DNA of 64,000 nt from Gaiellasilicea sp963811885 (GTDB lineage: Bacteria; Actinomycetota; Thermoleophilia; Gaiellales; Gaiellaceae): positions 310,001-374,000 of the forward strand of contig CAWETB010000002.1 of the NCBI GenBank assembly GCA_963811885.1, written 5' to 3'. A program made the translations under genes and the position numbers. The stretch's first letter is position 1. Each line of letters starts with the position of its first letter. Below, in pieces: positions 20,201-29,438 of the stretch. The notes under the pieces were generated by a model, which saw nothing but the letters and a program-made list of their open reading frames with translations, had not been told where the DNA came from and made no database searches.

Positions 20201-20230
20201 ATTGACGGCGCTTATGCTGTTGATTAGCTT
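20201..20230 (+). promoter_or_regulatory. Second copy of the ATTGAC...CTTAT...ATTAG element before cysT
   Basis: The 30 bases share about 17 positions with the promoter at 19121-19150 in the same register, including ATTGAC at the left, CTTAT in the middle and ATTAG at the right. This puts TTGACG and TAGCTT 17 bases apart, 12 bases before the cysT start. It may be a second promoter or a regulator site repeated inside the operon. Confidence 0.45.
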
Positions 20231-20241
20231 TGCCTATTCCT

Positions 20242-21074
20242 ATGAGCACCGTCGACGTCGCCTCCAGACCGGTCAAGCTCCAGAGCGAGAGGGCCACCAC
20301 GGCCCTCTCGCTCGGTCTCGTCACCACCTATCTCTCGCTGATCGTGGGCCTGCCGATCGCCGCGCTCGTCTTCGAGTCGACGAACGGCGGCTGGCAGGGC
20401 TTCTGGGACGTGGTCACGAGCCCGGAGGCGATCGCCGCGCTGAAGCTGACGCTCTGGACGTCGATCGCGGTCGCCCTGATCAACGCCGTTCTCGGCACGA
20501 TCACCGCCTGGGTGCTCGTCCGCGACTCGTTCCGCGGGCAAGTCGCTCGTCAACGCGATCATCGACCTGCCCTTCGCGCTGCCGACGATCGTCGCCGGGC
20601 TGACGCTGCTCGCGCTCTACGGGCCGCAGTCGCCGGTCGGGATCAACGTCGCCTTCACGACGACGTCGATCGTGCTGGCGATGCTCTTCGTGACGCTCCC
20701 GTTCGTCGTCCGGACGGTGCAGCCGGTGCTGCTCGAGCTGGACCAGGAGATGGAGCAGGCGGCGAAGTCGCTCGGCGCGACGCAACTGGCAGACGTTCCG
20801 CCGCGTCGTCTTCCCGAACGTGCTTCCCGGGATCCTCTCCGGCGTCGCGCTCGCGTTCGCGAAGGCGGTGGGCGAGTTCGGCTCGCTCGTGATCATCACC
20901 GGCAACCTGCCGTACAAGACGCAGGTCTCCTCCGTCTTCATCTTCAGCCGGATCGAGAGCGGCGACCGCGCCGGTGCCGCGGCGGTCGCGGTCGTCCTGC
21001 TCGCGATCTCGTTCGGACTGCTGCTCTCGATCGGCGCGATCCGCCACTACGCGACGAGGCACGACCGTGGCTAG
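20242..21074 (+). CDS. cysT: Sulfate ABC transporter permease CysT/CysU (two frameshifts)
   Basis: Inner-membrane channel subunit with about six helices. LGLVTTYLSLIVGLPIAALV is the first helix; the coupling motif EQAAKSLGA...FRRVVFPNVLPGILSG and the end segment AVGEFGSLVIITGNLPYKTQVSS are typical of CysT. Extra bases near 20537 (CGC-GGGC-AAG) and 20780-20789 break it; corrected length is 276 residues. The ATG at 20242 is preferred to the upstream TTG. It overlaps cysW by 8 bases. Confidence 0.9.
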
Positions 21075-21869
21075 GTTCGTGCGCAAGTTCGGCCTGCGCG
21101 CAGATCGCGCTTCGGCTACCTGGCGGCGATCCTCGTCGGCCCGCTGGCGCTCGTCTTCTACCGGACGTTCGAGGACGGCTTCGGACCCGCCTGGGACGCG
21201 CTCTCGACGCCGGAGACCGTGAACGCGTTCAAGCTGACGCTGATCATCACGGCGATCGCCGTGCCCCTGAACACGATCTTCGGGATCGCCTGCGGGCTCG
21301 CGATCGTGCGCCGCCGCTTCCGCGGCAAGGGCATCGTCAACGCCTTCGTCGACCTGCCGCTCGCGCTCTCGCCGGTGGTGGTCGGGCTCTCGCTCTTCCT
21401 GCTCTACGGGCGCGACGGCTGGTTCGGCTGGCTCGGCGACCACGGGATCCAGATCCTCTTCTCGCTGCCGGCGATGGTGATCGCGACGATCTTCGTCTCG
21501 CTCCCGTTCGTCGCCCGCGAGGTCATCCCGACGCTGCGCGAGATCGGCGACGAGCAGGAGCAGGCCGCCCGCACGCTGGGCGCCAACAGCTGGCAGACGC
21601 TCTGGCGGATCACGCTGCCGGCGATCCGCTGGGCGGTGATCTACGGCGTCATCCTCACGACCGCGCGCTGCCTCGGCGAGTACGGCGCCGTCGCGGTCGT
21701 CTCCGGCCGGCTCCAGGGCGAGACCGAGACCGCGACGCTGCGGGTCGAGGAGCGCTACGAGTCGTTCGACGTCGCCGGCGCCTACGCCATCTCGATCGTG
21801 CTCGCCCTCATGGCCGTGCTCGTGCTCGTCGCCATGACCGTGATCAGACCCAAGGAGGAAGCGGCCTAA
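21067..21869 (+). CDS. cysW: Sulfate ABC transporter permease CysW (two frameshifts)
   Basis: Second permease subunit: helices around YLAAILVGPLALVFY, KLTLIITAIAVPLNTIFG and PLALSPVVVGLSLFLLYG, the coupling segment EQEQAARTLGANSWQTLWRITLP and the CysW-like end RCLGEYGAVAVVSGRLQGETET. The first 12 codons and the rest are in different frames; two extra bases between about 21098 and 21109 account for it and give 266 residues. The stop overlaps the cysA start (TAATGA). Confidence 0.88.
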
Positions 21870-22822
21870 TGAGCATCGTCGCCACCGGGATCTCGAAGCG
21901 CTTCGGCGACTTCGTCGCTCTCGACAACGTCTCGCTGGAGGTGCCGACCGGCTCCCTCACCGCCCTGCTCGGCCCGAGCGGCAGCGGCAAGTCGACGCTC
22001 CTGCGCGTGATCGCGGGCCTCGAGACGCCCGACACGGGCGAGATCGTGATCTCGGGCGAGGACGCGACCGAGCTCGCGCCGCAGAAGCGGGGCGTCGGCT
22101 TCGTCTTCCAGCACTACGCCGCCTTCAAGCACATGACCGTGCGGGACAACGTCGCCTTCGGGCTGACGATCCGGAAGCGGCCGAAGGCGGAGATCCGCGA
22201 GCGGGTCGACACGCTGCTCGAGCTCGTGCAGCTGCAGCAGTTCGGGCACCGCTACCCGGCTCAGCTCTCGGGCGGCCAGCGGCAGCGGATGGCGCTCGCC
22301 CGCGCGCTCGCGGTCGAGCCCGAGGTGCTCCTGCTCGACGAGCCGTTCGGCGCCCTCGACGCGCGCGTGCGCGCGGAGCTGCGCGAATGGCTGCGGCGCC
22401 TGCACGAGGAGGTGCACGTCACGACCGTCTTCGTCACGCACGACCAGGAGGAGGCGATGGAGGTCGCCGACCAGATCGCAGTGATGAACCACGGCGTGAT
22501 CGAACAGGTCGGCGGGCCGCGCGACCTCTACGAGGAGCCCGAGAGCGAGTTCGTGATGAGCTTCATCGGCCCGACGACCCGCGTCGGCGAGACCTGGGTG
22601 CGGCCGCACGACCTCGAGATCCTGCTCTCGCCGACGGAGGACGCGGCCGAGGCGATGATCGAGCGCGTCGTCCACCTCGGCTTCGAGGTGCGCGTCGAGC
22701 TCGTCCGCGCCGACCGGGAGAAGGTCTGGGCGCAGCTGACGCGCGACCAGTGCGAGGAGCTCGAGCTCGCGGACGGGCAGATCGTCTACATCCGCGCCGC
22801 CCAGGAGCGCGTCTTCGCCTAG
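21869..22822 (+). CDS. cysA: Sulfate/thiosulfate ABC transporter ATPase CysA
   Basis: The 317-residue ATPase drives import. Walker A GPSGSGKST (about 36-44), Q-loop FVFQHYAAFKHMTV, signature LSGGQRQRMALARAL, Walker B VLLLDEPFGALDA and the switch His in FVTHDQEEAMEVAD are intact. A short C-terminal TOBE-like region with WVRPHDLEI follows. It is somewhat shorter than many CysA proteins. The stop shares CTAG with the convergent Rrf2 gene. Confidence 0.95.
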   Translation: MSIVATGISKRFGDFVALDNVSLEVPTGSLTALLGPSGSGKSTLLRVIAGLETPDTGEIVISGEDATELAPQKRGVGFVFQHYAAFKHMTVRDNVAFGLTIRKRPKAEIRERVDTLLELVQLQQFGHRYPAQLSGGQRQRMALARALAVEPEVLLLDEPFGALDARVRAELREWLRRLHEEVHVTTVFVTHDQEEAMEVADQIAVMNHGVIEQVGGPRDLYEEPESEFVMSFIGPTTRVGETWVRPHDLEILLSPTEDAAEAMIERVVHLGFEVRVELVRADREKVWAQLTRDQCEELELADGQIVYIRAAQERVFA

Positions 22823-23232
22823 GAGGCGGTGCGGCTGCGCTCGACGAGGTCGGCGAGCGACGTCTCCTCGAGCACGCCGCGCATGCTCGCTCGCAGCTCG
22901 ATCCAGACGTCGCGGAGCCCTGTCGCGGCGCCGGTGTACTCCGCGTCCTCCGGGCGGGCGCCGCGCACGGTCGCGATCGGGCCCTCGACGGCGCGGATCA
23001 CGTCCGCGAGGCTGACCTCTGCCGCGGGCTTCGCCAGCTGGTAGCCGCCCTCGGCGCCGCGCTGGCTCGCGACGATCTCGCTGCGACGCAGCTCGAGGAG
23101 GATGTTCTCGAGGAACTTGAGCGGGATCTCCTGCGCCGTCGCGAGCCGCTCCGCCTTCACGTAGCCCGGTGGCGAGGCGGCGAGCTCGGTCAGCGCACGG
23201 AGCGCGTAGTCCACCTTCGCCGAGACCCTCAT
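22819..23232 (-). CDS. Rrf2-family transcriptional regulator
   Basis: The 137-residue winged-helix protein has the Rrf2 start MRVSAKVDYALRALTEL, the recognition helix IPLKFLENILLEL and the wing SQRGAEGGYQLAKP. There is no Cys, so it cannot hold an iron-sulfur cluster as IscR or NsrR do; this matches the CymR type that controls cysteine and sulfate genes. Its position beside the sulfate transporter fits that role, which remains inference. TG and AT content before it gives no clear promoter. Confidence 0.85.
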   Translation of the reverse strand: MRVSAKVDYALRALTELAASPPGYVKAERLATAQEIPLKFLENILLELRRSEIVASQRGAEGGYQLAKPAAEVSLADVIRAVEGPIATVRGARPEDAEYTGAATGLRDVWIELRASMRGVLEETSLADLVERSRTAS

Positions 23233-23244
23233 CGGCCGGATTCT

Positions 23245-24197
23245 CTACGTTCGCGCGGGTGCGTCGGCGAGCCACGCGCCGCAGATCGCGCCGACGTGCC
23301 GGTGATCGGTGCCGCAGCAGCCGCCGAGCACGTTCACGCGCGGGGAGACTCGCCTTCAGCGCGGCGTGGCGCTCGGCCAGGTCGGCGGGATCGCCCTCGT
23401 CGAGCTCCTCCGCCTCGTCCAGCTCGGCGTGGCTCTTCGTCGACGCGTTCGTGCGCAGGCCGCCGATCCGCTGCACCCACGGCTCGCCGCCGGCCGACCG
23501 CGTCCTCGAAGTGCGTCGGGTGGGCGCAGTTGATCATGTAGTAGGCGGGAGCGGCTTCCGTCGCGTCGTCGACCTGCTGGATCGCGCCGCCCAGCGTCTG
23601 GCCGCTCGGCAGGCGTCCGTCGGTCTCGAGCGTGAACGAGATCACGACCGGGAGCCCGACCGCAGCAGCTGCCCGGGTGACGCCGATCGCCTCCTCGGCG
23701 TAGGTCATCGTGATCGCGGTGACCATGTCGGCCGCCGTGTCGGCGAACGTGCCGATCTGGACGGCGTGGTAGCGCTCGGCCTCCTCGGGCGTGAGCATCG
23801 TCTCGGGGGCGTAGCCGTCGCCCTCGGGGCCGATGCAGCCGCTGATCACGATCGGCGCCGTGCCCTGGTACTCGGCGCGGAGCTCCTCCATCAGCGCGAT
23901 CGCCTTCCGGTTGAGCGCGTCGAGCTGCTCGGGCGTGTAGCCGAGCTGGGCCGCCCAACCCGGGCTGGCCCGCCAGGTCGGGCTCTCGAGCACGAAGCCG
24001 ATGCCCCGGTCACGCGCCAGCGCGGCATAGGTCGCGTAGTACTGACGGAGCGCGTCCGTCCCCTCGTCGTCCTTCAGCAGGTCGAAGGCGGCGAAGAGCG
24101 GCAGCTCGAGGCCGTGGTGGAAGATCAGCGTCGTCTCGATGCCGCCGTCCGTCAGAAAGAGGCCGCCGTCGAGCTGGGGCAGGCGCTCGCGATACAC
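23245..24197 (-). CDS. Homocysteine S-methyltransferase family protein (two frameshifts)
   Basis: The fold and motifs are of the BHMT/MetH N-terminal/MmuM group: LTDGGIETTLIF at the start, ISGCIGPEGDGY with the first zinc Cys, INCAHPTHF with the second region, and GGCCGTDHRHVGAICG with the Cys pair. Zinc activates homocysteine for methylation. Extra bases near 23492 and 23351 (minus-strand GTC-G and GCG-A doublets) break the frame; corrected it is 316 residues. It follows the sigma gene by 1 base in the same direction. The methyl donor cannot be inferred. Confidence 0.85.
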
Positions 24198-24198
24198 G

Positions 24199-25402
24199 TC
24201 ACGAACGTACCACCTCGGCGAGGCGCCGTTCCAGGAACGCCCGGTCGCCCGCGTTCATCTCGAGCGCGAGCGCGTCGCGGTAGGCGGAGGCCGCCTCGTC
24301 GCGGCGCTCGAGGCGGCGGAGGAAGTCCGCGCGGGCGGCGTGGAGCAGGTGGTAGCCCGGCAGGTCGATCTGCTCGACGAGCTCGAGGCCGCGCTCGGGG
24401 CCGTCGGCCATCGCCACGGCGACGGCGCGGTTCAGCTCGACGATCGGTGACGGCTCGAGCCGCGCCAGCTCGGCGTAGAGCGCCGCGATCTGCGGCCAGT
24501 CGACCGGTTCCTCGAGGTGGAGCGCAGCGATCGCCGCCTGCACCTGGTAGGCGCCGGGACGCCGGTGCGACAGCGCGCGCTCGAGCAGGCGCGAGCCTTC
24601 GTCGATCCGCAGCTGGTTCCAGCGGCTGCGATCCTGATCGGCGAGAAGGACGATCTCGCCGTCGGGGCCGAGGCGCGCCTCGCGGCGCGCGTCGTGCAGG
24701 AGCATCAGCGCCAGCAGCCCGAGCGCCTCCGGCTCGTCCGGCATCAGCACCGCGAGCAGCTTCGACAGCCTGATCGCCTCGTCGCAGAGCTCGTCCCGGA
24801 TCGGTGCGCCGCCGGCGCTGGCGGAGTAGCCCTCGTTGAAGACGAGGTAGAGCACCGCGAGCACGGACCGCAGCCGCTCCGGCAGCAGGTGGTCGGGCGG
24901 GACGCGGAAGGGGATGCCGGCGTCGCGCACCTTCTTCTTCGCCCGCACGAGCCGCTGGGCCATCGCCGGCTCCGCGACGAGGAACGCGTGCGCGATCTCG
25001 GTCGTGGTCAGGCCGGCGACCTCGCGCAGCGTCAGCGCGACGCGCGACTCCGCTGCCAGCGCGGGGTGGCAGCAGGTGAAGACGAGCGCGAGCCGGTCGT
25101 CGGGGATCGAGCTCACGTCGTCGTCCTCGGCCGGCAGCGCCTCGAGCCGCGCGAGCAGCTCGGCCTTGCGGACGAAGGTCTGCTCGCGGCGGAGCCGGTC
25201 GATCGCCCGGTTCCGGGCCGCGGTGATGATCCAGGCGCCGGGGTTCGCCGGCGTGCCGTCGCGGGGCCAGCGCTCGAGCGCGGTCGTGAAGGCGTCCTGC
25301 ACCGCGTCCTCGGCGAGCTGGATGTCGCCGAGGACGCGGGTGAGCGCTGCAACGGCACGGCCCCATTCCTCCCTGAAGACGCAGGCCGACGTCGGTCGTC
25401 AA
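24199..25402 (-). CDS. ECF41/SigJ-like sigma factor of the YCII-associated type (one frameshift)
   Basis: The 400-residue protein has sigma region 2 (FREEWGRAVAALTRVL, AEDAVQDAFTTALERWP, RNRAIDRLRRE) and region 4 (LTLREVAGLTTTEIAHAFLV, RLVRAKKKVRDAGIPF), followed by a long helical C-terminal domain of the DUF6596/TPR kind (LAVLYLVFNEGYSA to the end). The natural start appears to be TTG at 25402, overlapping the YCII stop, with one extra base near 25385 (GTC-G-GCC). This layout of YCII proteins plus such a sigma factor is widespread in Actinobacteria and Proteobacteria; signal and regulon are unknown. Confidence 0.85.
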
Positions 25403-25767
25403 TGCTCGATGACCGGCCTCAGCTCGACGGACGCGCGGAAGACGACCGGGATGCGGGCGGCGATCGCGATCGCCGCGTCCAGATCCTCCGCCTCGATCTC
25501 CATCAGGCCGCCGATCTGCTCCTTCGTGTCGGCGAACGGTCCGTCGGTGACGAGCGTCTCGCCGTCGCGGACGCGAACGGTCCTGGCGGTCTTCGGGCTG
25601 TCGAGCTCGTAGCCGGCGCCGAGTGCGCCGCTGGCGCCGAGCTCGCCGAAGAGCGCCTCCCACTGCGGCACCTCCTCGGCTCGCGCAGCCGCGGCCTCCT
25701 CGGGGGACATGGCCTCCCAGGCGGTGACGGCGTCGGCATGGTTCGTCAGCAGGGCTGCGTACTTCAC
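25399..25767 (-). CDS. YCII-related (DGPF) domain protein
   Basis: The 122-residue protein has the dimeric alpha-beta barrel pattern of YCII/DGPF proteins: MKYAALLTNHADAV start, TVRVRDGETLVTDGPFADTKEQIGG with the DGPF box at about 75-80, and a final VELRPV strand. No catalytic role is established for this group. It sits between a paralogue upstream and the sigma gene downstream with 4-base overlaps, so the three are translated together. Confidence 0.88.
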   Translation of the reverse strand: MKYAALLTNHADAVTAWEAMSPEEAAAARAEEVPQWEALFGELGASGALGAGYELDSPKTARTVRVRDGETLVTDGPFADTKEQIGGLMEIEAEDLDAAIAIAARIPVVFRASVELRPVIEH

Positions 25768-26114
25768 GACTCCTCACCTCCGTCGACGTACACCGGGCGC
25801 ACTTCGATCGCGCCGTGCCTGGCGGCGGGGATCTTCGCCGCCCACGTGCACGCCTCGTCGAACGAGTCGCACTCGAAGACGTAGTAGCCGCCGAGCGCCT
25901 CCTTCAACTCGACGAAGGGGCCGTCGGTGACGAGGGTCTCGTCGCCCCGCACGCGGACCGTGGTCGCCGTGGCGATCGTGTCGAGCTCGCTGCCGCCCCG
26001 CGTCACGTCCGCCTCCGAGAGCGCGATGTACTCGCCCATCTCGCGCTCGCGCTCCTCCGGCGACAGGTTCGCCCAGCGGCCCTCCTCGCCGTAGATCAAT
26101 GCCAGGTACTGCAT
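25764..26114 (-). CDS. YCII-related (DGPF) domain protein, first of the pair
   Basis: The 116-residue paralogue of the next gene, with MQYLALIYGEEGRW at the start, ALSEADVTRGG, the box TDGPFVELKEALGGYYV and the end IEVRPVYV. It heads the YCII-YCII-sigma-methyltransferase unit. An AGGAGGA ribosome site lies just before the ATG (minus strand of 26119-26126). Function is not known beyond the fold. Confidence 0.88.
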   Translation of the reverse strand: MQYLALIYGEEGRWANLSPEEREREMGEYIALSEADVTRGGSELDTIATATTVRVRGDETLVTDGPFVELKEALGGYYVFECDSFDEACTWAAKIPAARHGAIEVRPVYVDGGEES

Positions 26115-26162
26115 CCGTTCCTCCTCTCGAACCTCGATTTCACCACGTAGACGAACGGGGCG

Positions 26163-28403
26163 TCACGAAATCGACAGCCGGCGCAGCAGCGTCAGCGCGC
26201 CGTCCTTGTCGAGGTAGTCGTTGAGGTTGCCGCACTTCGGGCTCTGCACGCAGGAGGGGCAGCCTTCTGTGCACGGGCAGCCGGCCAGCATCTTCGCGGT
26301 GTCCTCGACCCACCCCTCGAATCGCTCGAAGCCGCGCTCGGTGATCCCGACGCCGCCGGCGTGGCCGTCGTAGACGAAGATCGTCGGCAGCCCGGTCTGG
26401 CGGTGGATGTTCGTCGAGAGGCCGCCGATGTCCCAGCGGTCGCACATCGCCCAGAGCGGCAGCAGTGCGATCAGCGAGTGCTCGGCGGCGTGGAGCGACG
26501 AGAGCAGCTTCGGCATCTCCTCGAGCCCTGCCAACTGCTCGATCGTGGGCGAGAACCAAACCGCCTCGGTCTCGAAGCTCGTCTCGGGCAGGTCGAGCGG
26601 GATCGTCTCGAGCGTGTCGCCGCCGCTGATCGACTTGCGCTGGTAGGCGATCACGCGCTCGGTCACCGAGACGCGGCCGAAGAAGAGCTCGAGCCCCAGC
26701 CGCTGCTCGCTGCGCAGCGGCTCGACGATGTCGGTCGCGGTCTCCTTCTTCGCCTGCGTGTACCAGTCGACGGTCGCGCGGGCTGACGAGCGCCGTGCGC
26801 GCGTCGACGTCGAGCCGGCGGACGAGGTGCTGCTCGCCGAGGTGGAGGTAGACCGCGCCGTCGTGGACCGTCGAGTACGCGCGCGAGCGCTCGACGGTGC
26901 CGAGCACGGTGCCCGTCTCGGCGTCGACGACGGTGAACGAGTCGAGCTCGCCCGACCGGAGCATGACCCGCGCGGCCGGGTAGTCCTTCCCCGCCCAGAC
27001 CCAGCCCGCGTCGGTCGACTTCAGCTCCGGCAGCAGCGGGGCGCGCTCGAGCGCCTCCGGGCCGAGCGTCTCGGCGTCCGCGCTCGTCGATCGGGCCCTC
27101 GAAGGCGGCGGAGAGAACGTGGCCGTCGAGCACGCGCGGGTTTGCGTGGTCGAGGATGGCGGCCTCGACGGTCCGCGCCAGCAGCGTCTCCGGCTCCCGC
27201 ATGAAGTACTGGTCGAGCGCGTCCTCGCTCGCGACGAGCACCGCCAGGCCCGGCGTGCGCCGGCCCGCGCGGCCCCACTGCTGCCGCAGCGAGGAGACCG
27301 TGCCCGGGAAACCGACCGAGATCGCGCAGTCGAGCGAGCCGATGTCGATCCCCAGCTCGAGCGCATCCGTGGCGGTGACGCCGAGCAACTCGCCGCTCAT
27401 CAGCCGCTGCTCGATCTGCGCGGCGCTGGGTCGGCGTGTAGCCGGCGCGGTACGGCGCCAGGCGCGCGGCCAGCGCCGGCTCGAGTCGTCCCGACGCGAA
27501 GCGGTGGATCAGTTCGACCGCCTTGCGGCTCTTCGCGAAGCAGATCGTCCGCTGGCCCGCAGTGACGAAGCCCGCGAGCAGGCGGGACGCGTCGCCGAGG
27601 GCGCTCGCGCGGACGCCGAGCTCGGCGTCGATCAGCTCGGGGTTCCAGAGCGCGATCGTCCGCTCGGTCGCCGGCGCGGCGTCGCTGTCGACCACGCTCG
27701 CCGGCTCGCCCAGCAGCGACTCCGCCAGCTGCGCGGGATTCGCGATCGTCGCGGACGCAAGCACGAACTGCGGCTCCGACCCGTACGCGCGGGCGAGCCG
27801 GCGCAGGCGGCGGAGCACGTTGCCCACGTGCGAGCCGAAGACGCCGCGATAGACGTGCGCCTCGTCGACGACGACGTAGCGCAGGTTCGAGAGCACGTCG
27901 CCCCAGCGGTCGTGGTGCGGGAGCACGCCGACGTGGAGCATGTCCGGGTTGGTCAGGATCACGTTCGCCCACTTGCGGATCTGCCAGCGGCGCTCGCTCT
28001 CGGTGTCCCCGTCGTAGATCGCCGGCTTGACGCCCTTGACGCCGAACGCCGACAGCGCGCGCGCCTGATCCTGGGCGAGCGCCTTGGTCGGGTAGAGGTA
28101 GAGCGCACGGCTCTTCGGCTCGCGCGCGAGCAGGTCGAGCACGGGCAGGTTGAAGGCCAGGCTCTTGCCGCTCGCCGTGCTGGTCGTGACGATCGCGTTG
28201 CCGCCCGCGCGCAGTGCCTCCCACGCCTCGGCCTGATGGCGGTACAGCGCCGTGATCCCCTGGCCGACGAGTGCCGACGCGACGCGCGGGTCGAGGTCGT
28301 CCGGGAACGGCTCCGTCGTGCCCGTTCGCGGCGGCTCGACCGCGACGTGCGCCAGCTCCTCTCCCTGGAGCAGCTCGAGCCAGGAGGGGCTGACGACGCT
28401 CAT
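26163..28403 (-). CDS. YprA/MrfA-like DEAD-box helicase with C-terminal DUF1998 zinc domain (three frameshifts)
   Basis: Corrected length is about 745 residues. Q motif-like YRHQAEAWEAL, Walker A STASGKS, Walker B VVDEAHVYRG, motif III ASATIAN, and the second helicase lobe GVTATDALELGIDIGSLD with QQWGRAGR are visible. The C-terminus has the four-Cys cluster CPCTEGCPSCVQSPKCG of DUF1998. Members such as MrfA act in repair of mitomycin damage with an exonuclease partner; none is adjacent. Extra bases near 27420, 27079 and 26782 break the frame. The ATG at 28403 is 7 bases from a TAGCGT -10 box; GTG at 28409 is the alternative. Confidence 0.87.
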
Positions 28404-28416
28404 GCGCACTACGCTA

Positions 28417-28512
28417 GCCTTCGCTTCGACCTACCGGGGTGCCCCGAGCGGGGCTGAGATCACACCCGTCGAACCTGATCCGGCTCGTACCGGCGAAGGG
28501 AGCTGAGAAGGC
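28417..28512 (+). ncRNA. TPP riboswitch (THI element)
   Basis: The conserved thi-box core is intact: GGGGTGCC (28436-28443), CTGAGA (28454-28459), ACCC (28464-28467), GAACCTGATC (28471-28480), and the 3' box CCGGCGAAGGGA (28490-28501). GCCTTC (28417-28422) can pair with GAAGGC (28507-28512) as stem P1. Thiamine diphosphate binding should repress the thiD-thiM-thiE-thiL operon that starts about 150 bases downstream. The leader lies back-to-back with the helicase gene. Confidence 0.95.
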
Positions 28513-28549
28513 CTGAACGGAAGAGGCGTCGCGAACGCTGGCCGGCGGA

Positions 28550-28640
28550 GCCGGGCTTTGCCCGGCGGGAGCCGCACAGACGTTGTCCGGAAGCTGCGGC
28601 GAAGGAGGGGGTTCATGGGGGAACCATGGGTTCCCCCATG
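28550..28640 (+). promoter_or_regulatory. Likely expression platform of the TPP riboswitch: two perfect hairpins
   Basis: A 7-bp stem with TTT loop (GCCGGGC/GCCCGGC, 28550-28566) is followed by a perfect 12-bp inverted repeat, CATGGGGGAACC-ATG-GGTTCCCCCATG, at 28614-28640. The second hairpin follows a GGAGGGGG run (28603-28611) that could pair with its CCCCC arm instead. Neither hairpin has a T run. The layout suggests control of translation start or of transcript folding between riboswitch and thiD, not a classic terminator. Confidence 0.5.
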
Positions 28641-28658
28641 TCGGGCGAAGGGAGCTCA

Positions 28659-29438
28659 GTGGTTCCACGCGCGTTGACGATCGCCACGTCCGATTCGGGC
28701 GGCGGCGCCGGCATCCAGGCCGATCTGAAGGCGTTCGCGGCCGCGGGCGTGTACGGGACGAGCGCGCTCGTGGCCCTGACCGCCCAGAACACGACGGCGG
28801 TGACGGCCGTGCACGAGCTGCCGCCGGACTTCATCCGCGCGCAGCTCGACGCCGTCTTCGACGACATCGGCGTCGACGCGGCGAAGACGGGGATGCTCTT
28901 CTCTCGGCCGATCATCGAGACCGTCGCGGAGTTCCTCGAGCGCCATCCCGTTCCGCTCGTGGTCGATCCGGTCATGATCGCCAGCTCGGGCGCGCAGCTG
29001 CTGCAGGACGACGCCGTCGAGACGCTGATCGGCCGCCTCTTTCCGCTCGCGACGGTCGTGACGCCGAACGTGCCCGAGGCTGAGACGCTGACGGGGATGG
29101 CCGGCGCGCCGCGGCGCGACCTGGCCGTGCGCCTCGTCGAGCTCGGAGCCGGGGCCGCGCTCGTCACCGGCGGCCACGGCGAGACGGCGGTCGATCACCT
29201 CTTCGACGGGCGGGAGCATCTCGAGCTTCCGGTCGAGCGGTACGACGTCCCCGCGACCCACGGCGCCGGCTGCACGCACTCGGCGACGCTGACGGCGCTC
29301 CTCGCCCGCGGCCTGGCGCTGCCGGATGCCGCACGCGGGGCGGCGGACGCCGCGTCGGAAGCGGTGCGGCATGGCCTGGTCGAGATCGGATCCGGCGACG
29401 GGCCGGTCGACGTCCTCAACGTGAAGGGAGCCGCATGA
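28659..29438 (+). CDS. thiD: Hydroxymethylpyrimidine/phosphomethylpyrimidine kinase ThiD
   Basis: Phosphorylates HMP and HMP-P for thiamine synthesis. ALTIATSDSGGGAGIQADLKAF is the start of the ribokinase fold, with DPVMIASSG in the middle and THGAGCTHSATLTALLA with the catalytic Cys/anion hole near the end. The frame is open from ATG 28626, but GTG at 28659 has GAAGGGAG 5 bases upstream and gives the usual N-terminus (259 residues). ATG 28626 lies in the loop of the palindrome. The stop overlaps thiM (ATGA). Confidence 0.93.
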   Translation: MVPRALTIATSDSGGGAGIQADLKAFAAAGVYGTSALVALTAQNTTAVTAVHELPPDFIRAQLDAVFDDIGVDAAKTGMLFSRPIIETVAEFLERHPVPLVVDPVMIASSGAQLLQDDAVETLIGRLFPLATVVTPNVPEAETLTGMAGAPRRDLAVRLVELGAGAALVTGGHGETAVDHLFDGREHLELPVERYDVPATHGAGCTHSATLTALLARGLALPDAARGAADAASEAVRHGLVEIGSGDGPVDVLNVKGAA

